A stretch of DNA of 64,000 nt from Nitrosomonas sp. (GCA_019745325.1 JAIETK010000014.1:43102-107101); one strand, 5' to 3'. Shown: positions 28,877 through 39,780, counted from the stretch's first letter. The notes: generated by a model not told the origin, from the letters alone. Numbers and translations are program-made.

Positions 28877-30787
28877 TTACTTTGGCGCGGGTCTTAGCGC
28901 GCGGCGCAGCCGTTCATTGGTTGGTTTGACGCGATCAAACGCCAGACCGCTGCTGCCTTCGCCGCGGCCGGTTTGTTTTTTCACGCCGAGCCAGCAGAAG
29001 ACCTGGCCGTTGTTCCAGCGGGTGCGCTGATACGCTTGCGTGACTTGTATACCGGCTCGCGGCACTTCTTCTTCGTGCAGAAAATAAGGTTGCGGCGGTT
29101 GCTGGTCGAGTCCTTGACGTAACAATACTGTGCGCGGCTTGATTTTCTCCGGCGGATTGGGATCGCCCAGGATGATGCGCGGCATTGACGCACGCTGCAA
29201 TTGGATTTCCCGGTTGTTATTGTCCAGGTGCACGGGAATCATCGGAATCCAGTTTTCCGGCACGCCTTGCATCAGTTGATAGCGAATAGCCGCGCTCGAT
29301 TCGGGAATTTCCGGCACCACCAAACCACCTTCGATTTCGCTATCCAGAATACTTTCCAGGCGGCTAAAAAGCTCACGGCCCGCTTCGTTGCCTAATTTGC
29401 TGCGGCCGGTCGCCAATGGAATATGTTTTTCGATGCCCCATACCATGTTGGCGACTTCATCGCGTACGAACCACAGCTCATCCAGCGGTTTGCCTTCCTG
29501 AATTTTAGGCACGGTCGGCAATAGCAGCAGCGAGGTATCGGCGCGCACGTCATCGCTGCCTTTGACCGTGAGGTTGTACATCGCCCAGCGCTGCCAGTTT
29601 TCATCGCTGCCGGAACCTGACGCCGTGACCCAGGTTCTTTCGCCGAACACGTTAGTGACCGCGAGTCCTTGCACATTGGCGATGCTGCCGACCGGCAACT
29701 GGAAGGGCACCAAGAACCAATCGTTGGCATATACCAAACCGAATTCCATCAACAGCAGCTTGTTGATATCGGTGGTATCGGGTTTGATGTCGCCGAAATT
29801 GGTTTTGCCTTCTTCAAACGTCCACCAGCGCGTATTCGGCATACCCTCGAATTGAATCGCGGTGGGGAAGAACGACAGCGTGGATTTTCCTTCCACCGGA
29901 TCGCCATTGCCGTCTCCCAAACTTTCCCGGGCCGGGTCAACGTCCAGGTTATACCAATCCAACCGGCCTTGGTAATACTCCTCGGCGGTCATGACTTTTT
30001 CCGAACCCGATTGGGGCGCCGACACGGCAAATTGATATTCCAGCTGTTGCGGCAGCCAGGCGTCGTTTTGACCTTGATCCGGCTGATAAAACAACTGCTC
30101 GTACCATTGCACGAATTTGCCGGCTAAACCATCGATGGTGATCTTGTCGCCGTCATTCGCCAAGGTAATACCGTCGTAGGCGTGATGCAGGTTATCGGCT
30201 TTCAGATAAAAATACAGATTGGCGCCATCCATCGCGCGTCCCGCCATCGCCGAAAAGCTTTGCCATACCGCCGGATGCGCCGTCAGGAAAGCATCGCTGC
30301 GGCTGGCTGGATCCGGCTCAGTGATTTGGTAACTGGGGTGTTGCAGGTATTGCGGTTTTAATGCCGACAAGCCGGCCGATTGCAAATACTTGAGCCATTG
30401 CCGCCCCATCAGCAAACGGATATCCAACAACAGAATATGCTGCTGCCCGTTGTAAGGCATCGGTCGTTGTTCGACGATCGCTTCCAGCGGCGCCGACCGG
30501 TCGAAATCCTGCGTGGCGGCATCGCCCGGTTGATATCGGGTCAATTCAGTAGTGGCCATGTGTACTTTGGCGAAGATCGGCGATCCGGCATCGTCGCCTT
30601 TGAATTCACCGCTTTGCCATTGCTTGCACAGCATCCACAGCGGATCGCGGACTTCGGCGCGCAACGCGCGGGTGAAGTTTTTGGTGCGCGGACGTCCTTC
30701 CAGCCGGTTCCAGAGCACTACCGTGGGTAACAAGACCTTGCGATCGAGCACTTCCTGGATATTTTGTATCGCAATAAAATCATTCAT
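28877..30787 (-). CDS. large protein of unknown function (636 aa), last gene of the giant-protein operon
   Basis: A 636-residue soluble protein with no signal peptide or membrane helix. The first 70 residues hold a distinctive block, LWNRLEGRPRTKNFTRALRAEVRDPLWMLCKQWQ, and then GEFKGDDAGSPIFAKVH; the spacing of Trp, Arg and Asp looks like a conserved family core. I do not recognise a named domain. The gene starts 2 bases after the stop of the 1876-aa gene and is the last of six minus-strand genes, so its product probably works with the others. Composition is like the rest of the operon. Confidence 0.8.
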   Translation of the reverse strand: MNDFIAIQNIQEVLDRKVLLPTVVLWNRLEGRPRTKNFTRALRAEVRDPLWMLCKQWQSGEFKGDDAGSPIFAKVHMATTELTRYQPGDAATQDFDRSAPLEAIVEQRPMPYNGQQHILLLDIRLLMGRQWLKYLQSAGLSALKPQYLQHPSYQITEPDPASRSDAFLTAHPAVWQSFSAMAGRAMDGANLYFYLKADNLHHAYDGITLANDGDKITIDGLAGKFVQWYEQLFYQPDQGQNDAWLPQQLEYQFAVSAPQSGSEKVMTAEEYYQGRLDWYNLDVDPARESLGDGNGDPVEGKSTLSFFPTAIQFEGMPNTRWWTFEEGKTNFGDIKPDTTDINKLLLMEFGLVYANDWFLVPFQLPVGSIANVQGLAVTNVFGERTWVTASGSGSDENWQRWAMYNLTVKGSDDVRADTSLLLLPTVPKIQEGKPLDELWFVRDEVANMVWGIEKHIPLATGRSKLGNEAGRELFSRLESILDSEIEGGLVVPEIPESSAAIRYQLMQGVPENWIPMIPVHLDNNNREIQLQRASMPRIILGDPNPPEKIKPRTVLLRQGLDQQPPQPYFLHEEEVPRAGIQVTQAYQRTRWNNGQVFCWLGVKKQTGRGEGSSGLAFDRVKPTNERLRRALRPAPK

Positions 30788-30789
30788 GG

Positions 30790-33700
30790 TTAATTCTCTA
30801 CATTGGTTTTGAATTGCACCGCGTTATTGAAGGCCAGATCCAGCGTCATCATGATCGGATAGCGGGTTACTGATGAAATCACGGCAGGCAGAAAACGGGC
30901 GTATTCGGTTTCGTTCCAATGCGCCGGTTCGACCGCGCGTTTGCGCGCCATGTCCAAGGTTTCGTGTAAGGTATCGACCAAATCCTGCCACTGCCAGTGG
31001 CCGGTAAAATTGGCCGGTAATGCCAGCAGCAGCGATTGCGGCGCTTCGCAATTGGGGCGGTCGTAGTGAAACGTCAATCCGGTGGTTTCCTGCGTGGTGG
31101 GAATGACTTCGGTCCATTCGTCGAGCAATAAGCCGCAAATGGCGGCATTCTGCGCAAAGGCATCGGCGTAATGCGCGGTATACAGCAATTTGTCGCCGTC
31201 GATCACAAACGGATCGCCCGTGCCGGGCTGGGTATCAGGATATTGCAACGCCAGCCAATGATCGTCGGCGCGATACGGAAATTGCAACGGCGTCAGACTC
31301 AAGCTGACATTGTTCAGCGCCTCGCCAAATTGCGTCACGCTTTCCCAGCGTTGCAATTTTTCCCGTACCCGGGCGACGCCGTATAGCCAATTGTCTTCGG
31401 GAAAATCCACGCTCAGATCATTTTTCTGATAATTCAGCAATTGTGCGCGATTATCGTAGCTTTGCTGCCATTCGCCGCCATGCGCGGCGCTCAAATTAAA
31501 CTCGGGCAGGATGACGAAATCCTCGTGCGTTAACTGCCGGATCGCCCGCGTCAGTTCATCAATACGCTGCTCTGCGGAAGCCGAAGCATCGCCGGTGATC
31601 AGATCATTTGCCGCGGCCAAGCGCTTGTCGATATCCGTCGCCAGCGCTTGTATTTTAGCTTGTAAAGTTTGTGCAAAACTGACGATGGCTTTTTTAGTAT
31701 CGGCAATATCCAATGTTTGCGTGTCGTGCAATGCAATGTCGCTTTCCCGGGCAATCATGGCCGCGTATAGCGCGCCAACCTGGCTTGCGGTTGCCAGCAG
31801 ATTTTCAAGATTGGTCAAGCTGTTCTGAAAATTGGTTTTATGCGTGGTATTCAACGTGGTGAACAAATCGTTGGGATCGTTCGATGCCGGGATCGGGATC
31901 GATTCGGTCACGATCAATAACGCCGCTTGCATCAGATACTGCATTTTGTCTTCGACCGGCATTGCTGGATCGAGCGTGGCGAAATCGGCGATGCGTTGCT
32001 CGAATTCCAGCAGCGCCGCCTGCCAGCGCGTGACGATGTTTTGCAGTTTTTCCAGCAACGCCAGGAATTGGGCGCGCCGCCAATCGTACACAAAGCCGGT
32101 TGCCGCACCGGACAGACCGAATTGACCGATTGCGTGCGCAACCGGCAAATAACCGTTGATCATTTCATCGAGATGAGCGAGCGCATTGTTTTCCGCGATA
32201 GCCGGATCGGGATCGTTCAACCAGGTATCGATCTGGGTTTTCAGCGCATTCAAGGCAGGTTGTTGTGGCAACAGCAAGTCACGCACCGCAGTGACTTTTT
32301 CCACACGGATGGTTGCTACGCCATCGTCTTGCTGCGATGCCTCGTTCGGCAGTTTCACGTCGGTGGTTTTCAGCGGCCGCGATTGCGTGATCAATGCCTT
32401 GAGATCGTGCAGCATCGGCATCACTTCAAAGAATGAAAATTTTCCGGGCAGCTTGCCGCGGTATTGGATTTTGATGTCGCTGTCGACGCGCACACCGGGA
32501 ATGGCATACACGTAGGTCAGGATGCGGTCGTCGAGCGCGGTCATTTGCTGCTGGTCGCTCGACAGCATGTACATCAAGTCGGACGCCAGCAATCCCAAAT
32601 CCTGCGCGCTGACCGTTCGCTGTTCCTGTTGCGCGTTACCTTGGTGGTAATAATCGACGGTGCAGAAAATATCGCTCATTGCCGGCAATAGTTGCGTCAG
32701 CCATTGATTGATTGCCGGTTCCGCTTTCGCACGCGGCGTGCTGTTGGCAGGGTCGCCGGGATTCAATCCGGGTCGCAAGTGCAAACCGACCCGGTGCGTC
32801 AGTGTGACGCCGCTGCGCGGTGTCTGCACCACTTCCGGGATGGGTGGGAAATGTCCCTTGCTGAAGGCATCCAATGTTCCGGCGGCCCGATCGTAATTGC
32901 CTTGCACCACTTGGTAGACGCCTTCCGCCATTGCCAGATCGGCAACCGCATCGTTGATATTCATGATGCGTTGTACTTCGCGATTGATCGCATCCAATTT
33001 GTTTTGCTCGGTGATGACGGGTAATGCTGCAATACCGAACGGATAATTCCGGTTCGCGCCGGTTTGTGCTTGTACATGTTCGATCAGCGTCAGGCCGTCG
33101 ACCACGTTGCGCGCTTCCACTGCGCTGATCGGCTCGTTGCTGGGAGTTGCGGTGGTCGATAACCGGTCGCCGGCGAGCGGGAATTGCTTGCGCAAATCGA
33201 AGATGATGCTATCGAGGAACAAATCGCCGGCATCGTGCAAACCGCGCTCCAGATAGTATCCGAGCAAGGCCGACAGGCTTTGGCCGTTGCGCATGCCGTC
33301 GACGATGTTCATGGCCAGCCGCACGCGTTCGGAGGTGAGGTTGATCGCCAGACTATCGGGATTGCTGGGTGTGGCATTGGCCAGATAGCCGTTGCGCAGC
33401 ACCGCGGCGGTGACGGCATGATTCAACGAGGGGGCGTGGATGTAACCGAAATTCTTGTCGTCTTCAGCCAACGGTGCCTGACCAGGTTTGTTGAAAACTT
33501 TATCGAGTTCGTCCGTCAGTTTGACCGGTGTCAGATTTTTGTTTTCCGGACGGACATCTTCCAGCCAAGCGTAAGCGCCCAGGTAACAACCATGCGAATC
33601 GGCAGCGTTGCCATTATCCGGTGTCGTGCCGGGCTCCGGCTGCGCTTGCCCGGCTATTTGCTGCATGATATCCAGTTGCACGTTCAACAACCCCAGCCAC

Positions 33701-36420
33701 CAGGCGTCGAGGCGGTAGCTGCAGCAGTCGATATGCTCGGCGAAAATCCGCTCCAGCCGCGCCGTGGGGGTTTGCTGCAAACGCTCCAGGGCGTTGATTT
33801 GGGTATTCAGGTAAGGGTTGCGCACTTTCAGTATCTGCGGGATGAAGTCAGCGATTTGCAAATTCGGCTGGTTGGTGATCGCCGGTTCGGCTTTGTACAG
33901 ATATTGCCAAGGACTGCCTTTATCTTCTTCGACTTCCTGGATATGCAGAAACTTCGGTTCGCGCTTCGCCAGTGAGAATTGCTGCGGATTCAGCACATTC
34001 GCTTCCAGGTGCAGGCGCAAGCTGGTATCGAGGTACGATAAATCGAGTGCATGGTGCAACATTAAATAGAGCAGCGCGGTCGGCGGCTTGTCGTCGATGA
34101 ATCCTTGTTGCAAGCGTAAGGTATTGTGTGATTGGCGCGCGGCGGCAGCGAGCCATTCGAGGTAATTCGAACCGTCGGTGTGATAAACCCGCACCGGGTT
34201 GAATTCTGAAAGCGCTTGATCGTTGATCAGCGGGCCTTTCAGCAGGTTGGCGGCGAGCGTGAAAAATTTATTCAGAATGTCGGGAATCTTGTTGTTGTCC
34301 TGCGCCGAATAACCCAGCTGAGCCAGTAAGTTAAGGCCGCTTTGGGTATAAAACAGCGAGGCAATCGTAGCGTAAATCGCGCCATTGATGCCGGAAGTTT
34401 TGTAGCGGTTGTACAACTGTTCGGCGCTTTCGGCATAGCGTTGATAAAACTCGACCGATGCAGGGTGCAGACCGACGATATCGAGCAATGCCTGTTGCGG
34501 GTCAGTTTGCGGTTTGCCGACATACGACACGTTCGGCAGCAGTGAAGTCCAGCGTTCATCGGCTTTCTTGATGAGCTCGTAAAGACCGGATAGAAACAGA
34601 AAAGAACCGGATATTTCAGATTCCAGCCGGTCGTTGCTGAATAACTTGCGATTGATCCACGCCATGCGCGAGAACGGTGTGGCCGGTAGGATGCCATAAG
34701 GTTGTTTGCCGATACGGATCGCCGGCAGTGTGCCGCGGCCGAGCACGTAACGATTGAAATAGTTGCGTGTGCGAGTGATGGTGCCGTCGCTGAATACCGG
34801 TTCCATCATTTGATCCATGAAATAGCCCAGTGTCGCCGGCCACAGCGCTTCGTTCATCGCTCTGGCTTCCAGCTGATCGTTAGCATAATACTGCGGTGAT
34901 AATTTCAGAATCGCCGGGTCGATACCCAGGCTTTGTGCCAACCAGCGGCCATCCTTTCGTGTGCGCCAGTCAGCGGGGTCATCGTCGGTGATGAGCTGAT
35001 TGAAATAATGATCGTAACTGGCATCGGCGTCGCTGAACCAGGTATAGCCGCTTTCCTGGTCTTCGACGTTATTGGTCGGCGCGCCTTGCATCAGGAAACT
35101 GAATCCTTTGCGGCTGCGTTGATGATGCTGAATCAACTGCTGCAATTGCTCGCGGCTTTTGTTGACATCGGCGCTGAGCCGGACACCGAGCACAAACAAC
35201 CGGTCGAAGCCGCGTTTTGCCTGGATGTCGTTCAGATTAATCTTGAATCCCATGCCTTTCGCGACTGCTTCGTCAAAATCGGTGATCCATTTCATTTCAT
35301 CGGGTACGATCAATTCGTCGTCTTCCAGCCGTAATTGTTGATCTTCCGGGGCATTGGGGTTGGGTCCGACGATCAGTTCCGACGGCACCGGGCGGCCGAT
35401 ATGCAGCAGTGTTTGCGCTTTGCCGTTGAAACCCATCACCACGAACCGTTCCGGTAACAGCGCGATGCGCGCCGGGTTGGACCAGGCCAGCAACTGTGTA
35501 TCGACATCGTTGATGACCGGCAATTCCAGAAACTCGACGCGTACGTTGATGATGGTTTCGGGTTGCGCCGGTTTGACATTCAAGTTCTGCGGTTGGTATG
35601 AATTGACGATTTCTAGCGCGCGAGGTTCGCCGAGACTGTTTTTAAGCGCGGCAAACGCAGCTTCCAGAGCGGTGGCATCGTTATGGGCGCTGAATACGGC
35701 TTGCCAGTATTGTTGCACCGCTGGCTTTTCGGCAGCAGGCAGCGGTTGTTCGGAAACAATCACCAAAATATAATCACCATCCGCCTTGACCGGTTCTTCA
35801 GCTAGATTCAGCGGCTTGAATGATTGACTCAACCAATACGCCCGGCCCGCGCCGTGGCTTTTCACCAGCGATTGCCACGCCGCGCGTTTTTCGCTGTCGG
35901 CACCACCCGCTTTCCAGATATTGGTCCAGTAAACGCGGGTGTTGCTGATTTCAATTTCTGAGGGAATCTCCTCAAAGGTATCGACGCTGATGTCGTCCGG
36001 ATAGACTCGCATCCATAGCTGCTGGGAGACACCATCGCGTTCATCGGGGTTAGCGATTGTTTTAAAGCGCGTTTCGACGCGCAACGGAAATAACAGAATC
36101 GGGTGAAGATCGTTGAGTTGTGCGATATTTTGAGTGGGATCGGAAAAAACTTCGAACAGCGTTTCCTGATCGAGCAAAATCTGACGGTTTCGTTCGAGTT
36201 CGGCTTGCAATTTGGCGGTAGTGCCACGCAAGGATTCCTGCTCATGCAGCAATGCTTGTAATTGTTCCTTGGCACTGCCGTCCGTCCGGCGGCGCAACGA
36301 GGCGATCAAGCGTTCGTTTTTTTGCAGCTTTTCGTTGGTGGCGAACCAATCCAACCGGCTTTGCCGGTGCTGTTGCCGCGCTTGATCGATCTGCTTTTGA
36401 GTGTCTTCGAATTGAGTCAT
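30790..36420 (-). CDS. giant protein of unknown function (1876 aa)
   Basis: The longest gene in the window, 1876 residues. Residues 1-100 are a strongly charged Gln/Glu/Arg-rich coiled coil (for example LQALLHEQESLRGTTAKLQ). The rest is a mixture of helical and beta segments with no signal peptide and no membrane helix. Segments such as LFPLRVETRF (about 107-116), GKQPYGILPATPF, and RVRLAMNIVDGMRNGQSLSALLGY look conserved in style but belong to no family that I can name. Another helical, coiled-coil-like stretch lies around 1450-1620. It sits 45 bases after the 1104-aa gene. A structural or scaffold role is only a guess. Confidence 0.8.
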   Translation of the reverse strand: MTQFEDTQKQIDQARQQHRQSRLDWFATNEKLQKNERLIASLRRRTDGSAKEQLQALLHEQESLRGTTAKLQAELERNRQILLDQETLFEVFSDPTQNIAQLNDLHPILLFPLRVETRFKTIANPDERDGVSQQLWMRVYPDDISVDTFEEIPSEIEISNTRVYWTNIWKAGGADSEKRAAWQSLVKSHGAGRAYWLSQSFKPLNLAEEPVKADGDYILVIVSEQPLPAAEKPAVQQYWQAVFSAHNDATALEAAFAALKNSLGEPRALEIVNSYQPQNLNVKPAQPETIINVRVEFLELPVINDVDTQLLAWSNPARIALLPERFVVMGFNGKAQTLLHIGRPVPSELIVGPNPNAPEDQQLRLEDDELIVPDEMKWITDFDEAVAKGMGFKINLNDIQAKRGFDRLFVLGVRLSADVNKSREQLQQLIQHHQRSRKGFSFLMQGAPTNNVEDQESGYTWFSDADASYDHYFNQLITDDDPADWRTRKDGRWLAQSLGIDPAILKLSPQYYANDQLEARAMNEALWPATLGYFMDQMMEPVFSDGTITRTRNYFNRYVLGRGTLPAIRIGKQPYGILPATPFSRMAWINRKLFSNDRLESEISGSFLFLSGLYELIKKADERWTSLLPNVSYVGKPQTDPQQALLDIVGLHPASVEFYQRYAESAEQLYNRYKTSGINGAIYATIASLFYTQSGLNLLAQLGYSAQDNNKIPDILNKFFTLAANLLKGPLINDQALSEFNPVRVYHTDGSNYLEWLAAAARQSHNTLRLQQGFIDDKPPTALLYLMLHHALDLSYLDTSLRLHLEANVLNPQQFSLAKREPKFLHIQEVEEDKGSPWQYLYKAEPAITNQPNLQIADFIPQILKVRNPYLNTQINALERLQQTPTARLERIFAEHIDCCSYRLDAWWLGLLNVQLDIMQQIAGQAQPEPGTTPDNGNAADSHGCYLGAYAWLEDVRPENKNLTPVKLTDELDKVFNKPGQAPLAEDDKNFGYIHAPSLNHAVTAAVLRNGYLANATPSNPDSLAINLTSERVRLAMNIVDGMRNGQSLSALLGYYLERGLHDAGDLFLDSIIFDLRKQFPLAGDRLSTTATPSNEPISAVEARNVVDGLTLIEHVQAQTGANRNYPFGIAALPVITEQNKLDAINREVQRIMNINDAVADLAMAEGVYQVVQGNYDRAAGTLDAFSKGHFPPIPEVVQTPRSGVTLTHRVGLHLRPGLNPGDPANSTPRAKAEPAINQWLTQLLPAMSDIFCTVDYYHQGNAQQEQRTVSAQDLGLLASDLMYMLSSDQQQMTALDDRILTYVYAIPGVRVDSDIKIQYRGKLPGKFSFFEVMPMLHDLKALITQSRPLKTTDVKLPNEASQQDDGVATIRVEKVTAVRDLLLPQQPALNALKTQIDTWLNDPDPAIAENNALAHLDEMINGYLPVAHAIGQFGLSGAATGFVYDWRRAQFLALLEKLQNIVTRWQAALLEFEQRIADFATLDPAMPVEDKMQYLMQAALLIVTESIPIPASNDPNDLFTTLNTTHKTNFQNSLTNLENLLATASQVGALYAAMIARESDIALHDTQTLDIADTKKAIVSFAQTLQAKIQALATDIDKRLAAANDLITGDASASAEQRIDELTRAIRQLTHEDFVILPEFNLSAAHGGEWQQSYDNRAQLLNYQKNDLSVDFPEDNWLYGVARVREKLQRWESVTQFGEALNNVSLSLTPLQFPYRADDHWLALQYPDTQPGTGDPFVIDGDKLLYTAHYADAFAQNAAICGLLLDEWTEVIPTTQETTGLTFHYDRPNCEAPQSLLLALPANFTGHWQWQDLVDTLHETLDMARKRAVEPAHWNETEYARFLPAVISSVTRYPIMMTLDLAFNNAVQFKTNVEN

Positions 36421-36465
36421 AAGTCAAATTCTGCCGGTTAAATTTTTGTACGCTGGCTGCCAGGC

Positions 36466-39400
36466 TTAGTCGGGCGGCAGCATTTCGGCTGCGTGCACGC
36501 CAACCAGCACCGGTGCTTGGAACAAGATATAAGCCAGTTCCGCCGAGTTGATATTGGCTGTCCAGCTCAGCAAATGATCCTCTTTCCATTGCTCCGCTTT
36601 TTCCTGCGCGGTTCCGCCCGGCTGTGTGTTTGGCAGGCTGCGCGCGGGTGCGGCGGCGATATCGATAAATTCGCCGTCACTGATGCCGGGCGCGACATCG
36701 GTCCAGGCGAGATCGTTCCAGACTTGAATCGGGCCTTCGCGGTCGATATCCAAGCCGAAGCGCGGTTCGCCGGGCCGTTCCTTGATTACGAAGAACCAGC
36801 CGGGTTCGTTGTCAACTTCAGGATTGCCGCGTGCTTCTTCTTCGGTTAAATCGAAACCGAAAAAGTAAATGTCCGGTTTGACTTGCGCTTCGTACAGCGG
36901 CGTTTTGATCGGCACGCTGTCGTCGAACACCCGCTCGGTTTTTTTGTTCGGCGCCGGATTGGTATCGCTGATCGGTTGCCATTTAGCTTTTTGCGCATAG
37001 ATGACCGCATTGGGGTATTTTTTCAGCAATTCGCCGCGAATTACCAGTACCAGTTCTTCCTCGTTTTCCAAACCTTGCTCGCGGTGATCGTGCTCGCCCA
37101 GTTTGGAAAACCGCGACCAGCGGTGAATCGGTGGAATGTCTTTCAATTCCTCGCGACGCTGCTCGCTGTCCTCGGTGGGGCTGAGAAAACCGCTGACGTC
37201 CCAGAACTGCCGGAAGTAGGAGCCGCGCTGATCGGTCGGATATTCGCGCCAGAGCAATTCGCGCGCGAATTCGTGATTGAGGCCGACCATGTACGATTCG
37301 ATGAAAGGCTGGTTGGTCTTCAATAGGGTGATGGTATTTTGTGCGATGAAATTCAGATTCGGCACAAACAACTCGGTGGATTTGTCGACCAGCGGTTTGT
37401 ACATCGGGATATCGAATTCCGGATAGGCCATCGCTTCGACAAACTTTTCGCCGATCAATTTAAAGATGTGTGCCGGCAACAGGATATTGTTCAAAGTCCA
37501 TTTCGGGATGGTAACTGCCGGGTTCAATTTGACCAATGTGTCCGTCGCCAATTGAGCGACATTTACCGGCACGGCTGCGGGGATGACGCCGGCTTGCAGG
37601 CCGTTTTGCAGCAGTATGTAAGAATCTTTCAACGCGGCTTTAAAGCGGCTCGACTGGATATTATCGGCTGCACCGGTGGTTGCGGGTTGCGGCGGATTGG
37701 CCGGGTCCAATGCCAGAAGATTCAGTTCTGGCGTCAGCACAAAATTACTGCTGGACGGCATGGCGTCAACCGCAGCCGGTGTTTGCCCGGTTTCGGATAC
37801 CGAATCGGCTTGATTGGTTTGTGCGATCAAGCGCTGCGCTGCGCGGTAAGCCCACAATAATCCTGCGCTCACCGCCGCTGCCACAGCCCAGATTCCGGCG
37901 CTGGCACCGATAATCGCCAGCACGACAATCAGCACTAGAGTCAACGCCAATAAGAGATAGGGAATGAACGGATAACGTTTCAGCAAATCCAGCAACCAGG
38001 ACGGCACATCCTTGGGTTGCGCATCTTGCGAGAGATTGTCTAACGACGGCAACGTAGCGGGGATCACATGCGGCGGCGCGGCAGTGACGATACCGTCGTT
38101 GACGCGGGTAATCAGATTGTTTGAATGGATACGCTCGTCAAAGGCCGACAGCTTTTGCAAGCGCCCGTTCGGGCGCAACATGCGCCGCAGTGGTGCGGAG
38201 GTCAGCGCGGGTGTGACCGGGCTTTGCTTGATTCGATGAGAAACCGTGATGCCTTGGCTGATGACGCGTTTTTGCACCGGCGCTGTTATGAACAGGATTT
38301 TGTCGTGGCTGATCTGTTGCAACGGCAGCACTTGTTTCTGATACCAGCTATTGGCGGTGATCTTAGCCAGTTGCGCCAGACGTATTTGGCGGTTGGCTTC
38401 GAGCACGTCGCCGACCTGATCCCACGCCGCATCCATATACTCTTCCTGATTGGCGATGATGACGTCGGTACCGAAGCCGGCAGCACTGCGCCAGCGCGGA
38501 TCGAGGTTCAGTTCATGCAGCCAGTTGTCATTGTTCGGTGCGTCGCTGCCGTCGGCTTCTTTCAGTACGCGGTTGCGGAGCGCGTGCCAGCGGCCATAGA
38601 TCGACGGGGTGATCAGCGGATCGGGATCGGCCTGGATGGCATCGGGCAGATCGGTATTCTGGTTCGCCGCATCGGCGGCAAGGCGGGCGTAGTCATCGGC
38701 GAGATTCAGAAAGGCCGCCAGCTCCTGTTGGAACACATGCGGATACGGCTGATCCCAATTTTCCCACTTGACGATTTCCTGCTCGGCTTCATTACTCAAC
38801 GGTGCGAGCAGCGCGCCGCCGAGTTTCAGCACACCTTCGAGATCCGGATTTTGAATGCCGCTGATATTGGAACCGGGATTTTGTACATCGATATCACGTC
38901 GGCCGACGCGGCTATCCGCCGGTTTCGGTTCGAGCAGCCGCACCAGGTATTCAAAGTCGCCTTGCGAGCCGGTGCGGAAAAACCAGCGGTAATAAACCGG
39001 GAATTGCGTCGGTGCTGGGCGGCCTTCGCCCCATGCCGAGAATGTCGCATGCGGCGCATCGTCAGGGTTCATCCCCAATCCGGCCAAACGGCCGGTTTCA
39101 AAGGTGGGGATCAGAAAAGCATGATAGCGTTCGTTCGGAGTCAGTTTGCGCGGGCAGACGATGCGTGAATAGGCTTCGTCGGCATTCTGCGCCAGCACGC
39201 TTTGCAGTTGCGATAGGGCAGTGTTGATGTCCGGCGCTTGCGGCGCATCCTGGTTACCGGCGATATTTTTGTTGACGTGCACATGCGCCCACGCCCACAG
39301 TTCCTCGGCTTTGGGAAATACCGATCCCAGCGCATCGGCTTTAATATCGATAAAAGGCAGCGGTTTGCCGGAAATATTCCCGCCATCGGTAAATTCCGCC

Positions 39401-39780
39401 TCGGTCAATACGATCAACGTGACCCATGGCCGTAACCGCGATCCCGCCGGTGCCGCCGGGGTGTAACGCCAAGGAAAATCTTCGTCGTAGAACTCGATAT
39501 GGCACAGATAATTCGGCTCAAAGTTGGTGATCCAGTTGAGCGGTTCGGTTTTGATCACTGCGCGCGATTCGATACCGATGATGTCGCCAGGGCCGTACAG
39601 GGCAACGTTCTTATTGACCGGCGCGGCGACATCGCCGCCTTCGCCGCCGCTGCCTTTGATATTCAGGCTGACTGCGACACTGGCGCGGGTTTTGACCGAA
39701 GCATCCAAATCCGCCGACTGAATATTGTTGGCGATGCCTTGCCGCAGCCACGGTAAGAAAGTATACGTGCCGATCGCCAT
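36466..39780 (-). CDS. large protein with central membrane hairpin (1104 aa), unknown function
   Basis: 1104 residues without a signal peptide. The first 590 are soluble and open with GTYTFLPWLRQGIANNI. Two closely spaced hydrophobic helices follow (about 604-646, YLLLALTLVLIVVLAIIG then IWAVAAAVSAGLLWAY), then a second soluble part of some 450 residues. That arrangement would place both soluble halves on the same side of the inner membrane. No named domain is recognised. The ATG overlaps the stop of the DUF6603 gene by one base (TAATG) and has a strong ribosome binding site (AGGAGG), so the two are translationally coupled. Confidence 0.8.
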   Translation of the reverse strand: MAIGTYTFLPWLRQGIANNIQSADLDASVKTRASVAVSLNIKGSGGEGGDVAAPVNKNVALYGPGDIIGIESRAVIKTEPLNWITNFEPNYLCHIEFYDEDFPWRYTPAAPAGSRLRPWVTLIVLTEAEFTDGGNISGKPLPFIDIKADALGSVFPKAEELWAWAHVHVNKNIAGNQDAPQAPDINTALSQLQSVLAQNADEAYSRIVCPRKLTPNERYHAFLIPTFETGRLAGLGMNPDDAPHATFSAWGEGRPAPTQFPVYYRWFFRTGSQGDFEYLVRLLEPKPADSRVGRRDIDVQNPGSNISGIQNPDLEGVLKLGGALLAPLSNEAEQEIVKWENWDQPYPHVFQQELAAFLNLADDYARLAADAANQNTDLPDAIQADPDPLITPSIYGRWHALRNRVLKEADGSDAPNNDNWLHELNLDPRWRSAAGFGTDVIIANQEEYMDAAWDQVGDVLEANRQIRLAQLAKITANSWYQKQVLPLQQISHDKILFITAPVQKRVISQGITVSHRIKQSPVTPALTSAPLRRMLRPNGRLQKLSAFDERIHSNNLITRVNDGIVTAAPPHVIPATLPSLDNLSQDAQPKDVPSWLLDLLKRYPFIPYLLLALTLVLIVVLAIIGASAGIWAVAAAVSAGLLWAYRAAQRLIAQTNQADSVSETGQTPAAVDAMPSSSNFVLTPELNLLALDPANPPQPATTGAADNIQSSRFKAALKDSYILLQNGLQAGVIPAAVPVNVAQLATDTLVKLNPAVTIPKWTLNNILLPAHIFKLIGEKFVEAMAYPEFDIPMYKPLVDKSTELFVPNLNFIAQNTITLLKTNQPFIESYMVGLNHEFARELLWREYPTDQRGSYFRQFWDVSGFLSPTEDSEQRREELKDIPPIHRWSRFSKLGEHDHREQGLENEEELVLVIRGELLKKYPNAVIYAQKAKWQPISDTNPAPNKKTERVFDDSVPIKTPLYEAQVKPDIYFFGFDLTEEEARGNPEVDNEPGWFFVIKERPGEPRFGLDIDREGPIQVWNDLAWTDVAPGISDGEFIDIAAAPARSLPNTQPGGTAQEKAEQWKEDHLLSWTANINSAELAYILFQAPVLVGVHAAEMLPPD

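Noticed and set aside
38125-39168. 347-codon plus-strand open frame
   Set aside because: It is antisense to the 1104-aa gene, has no ribosome binding site and has the Arg/Gln-rich composition of a shadow frame.
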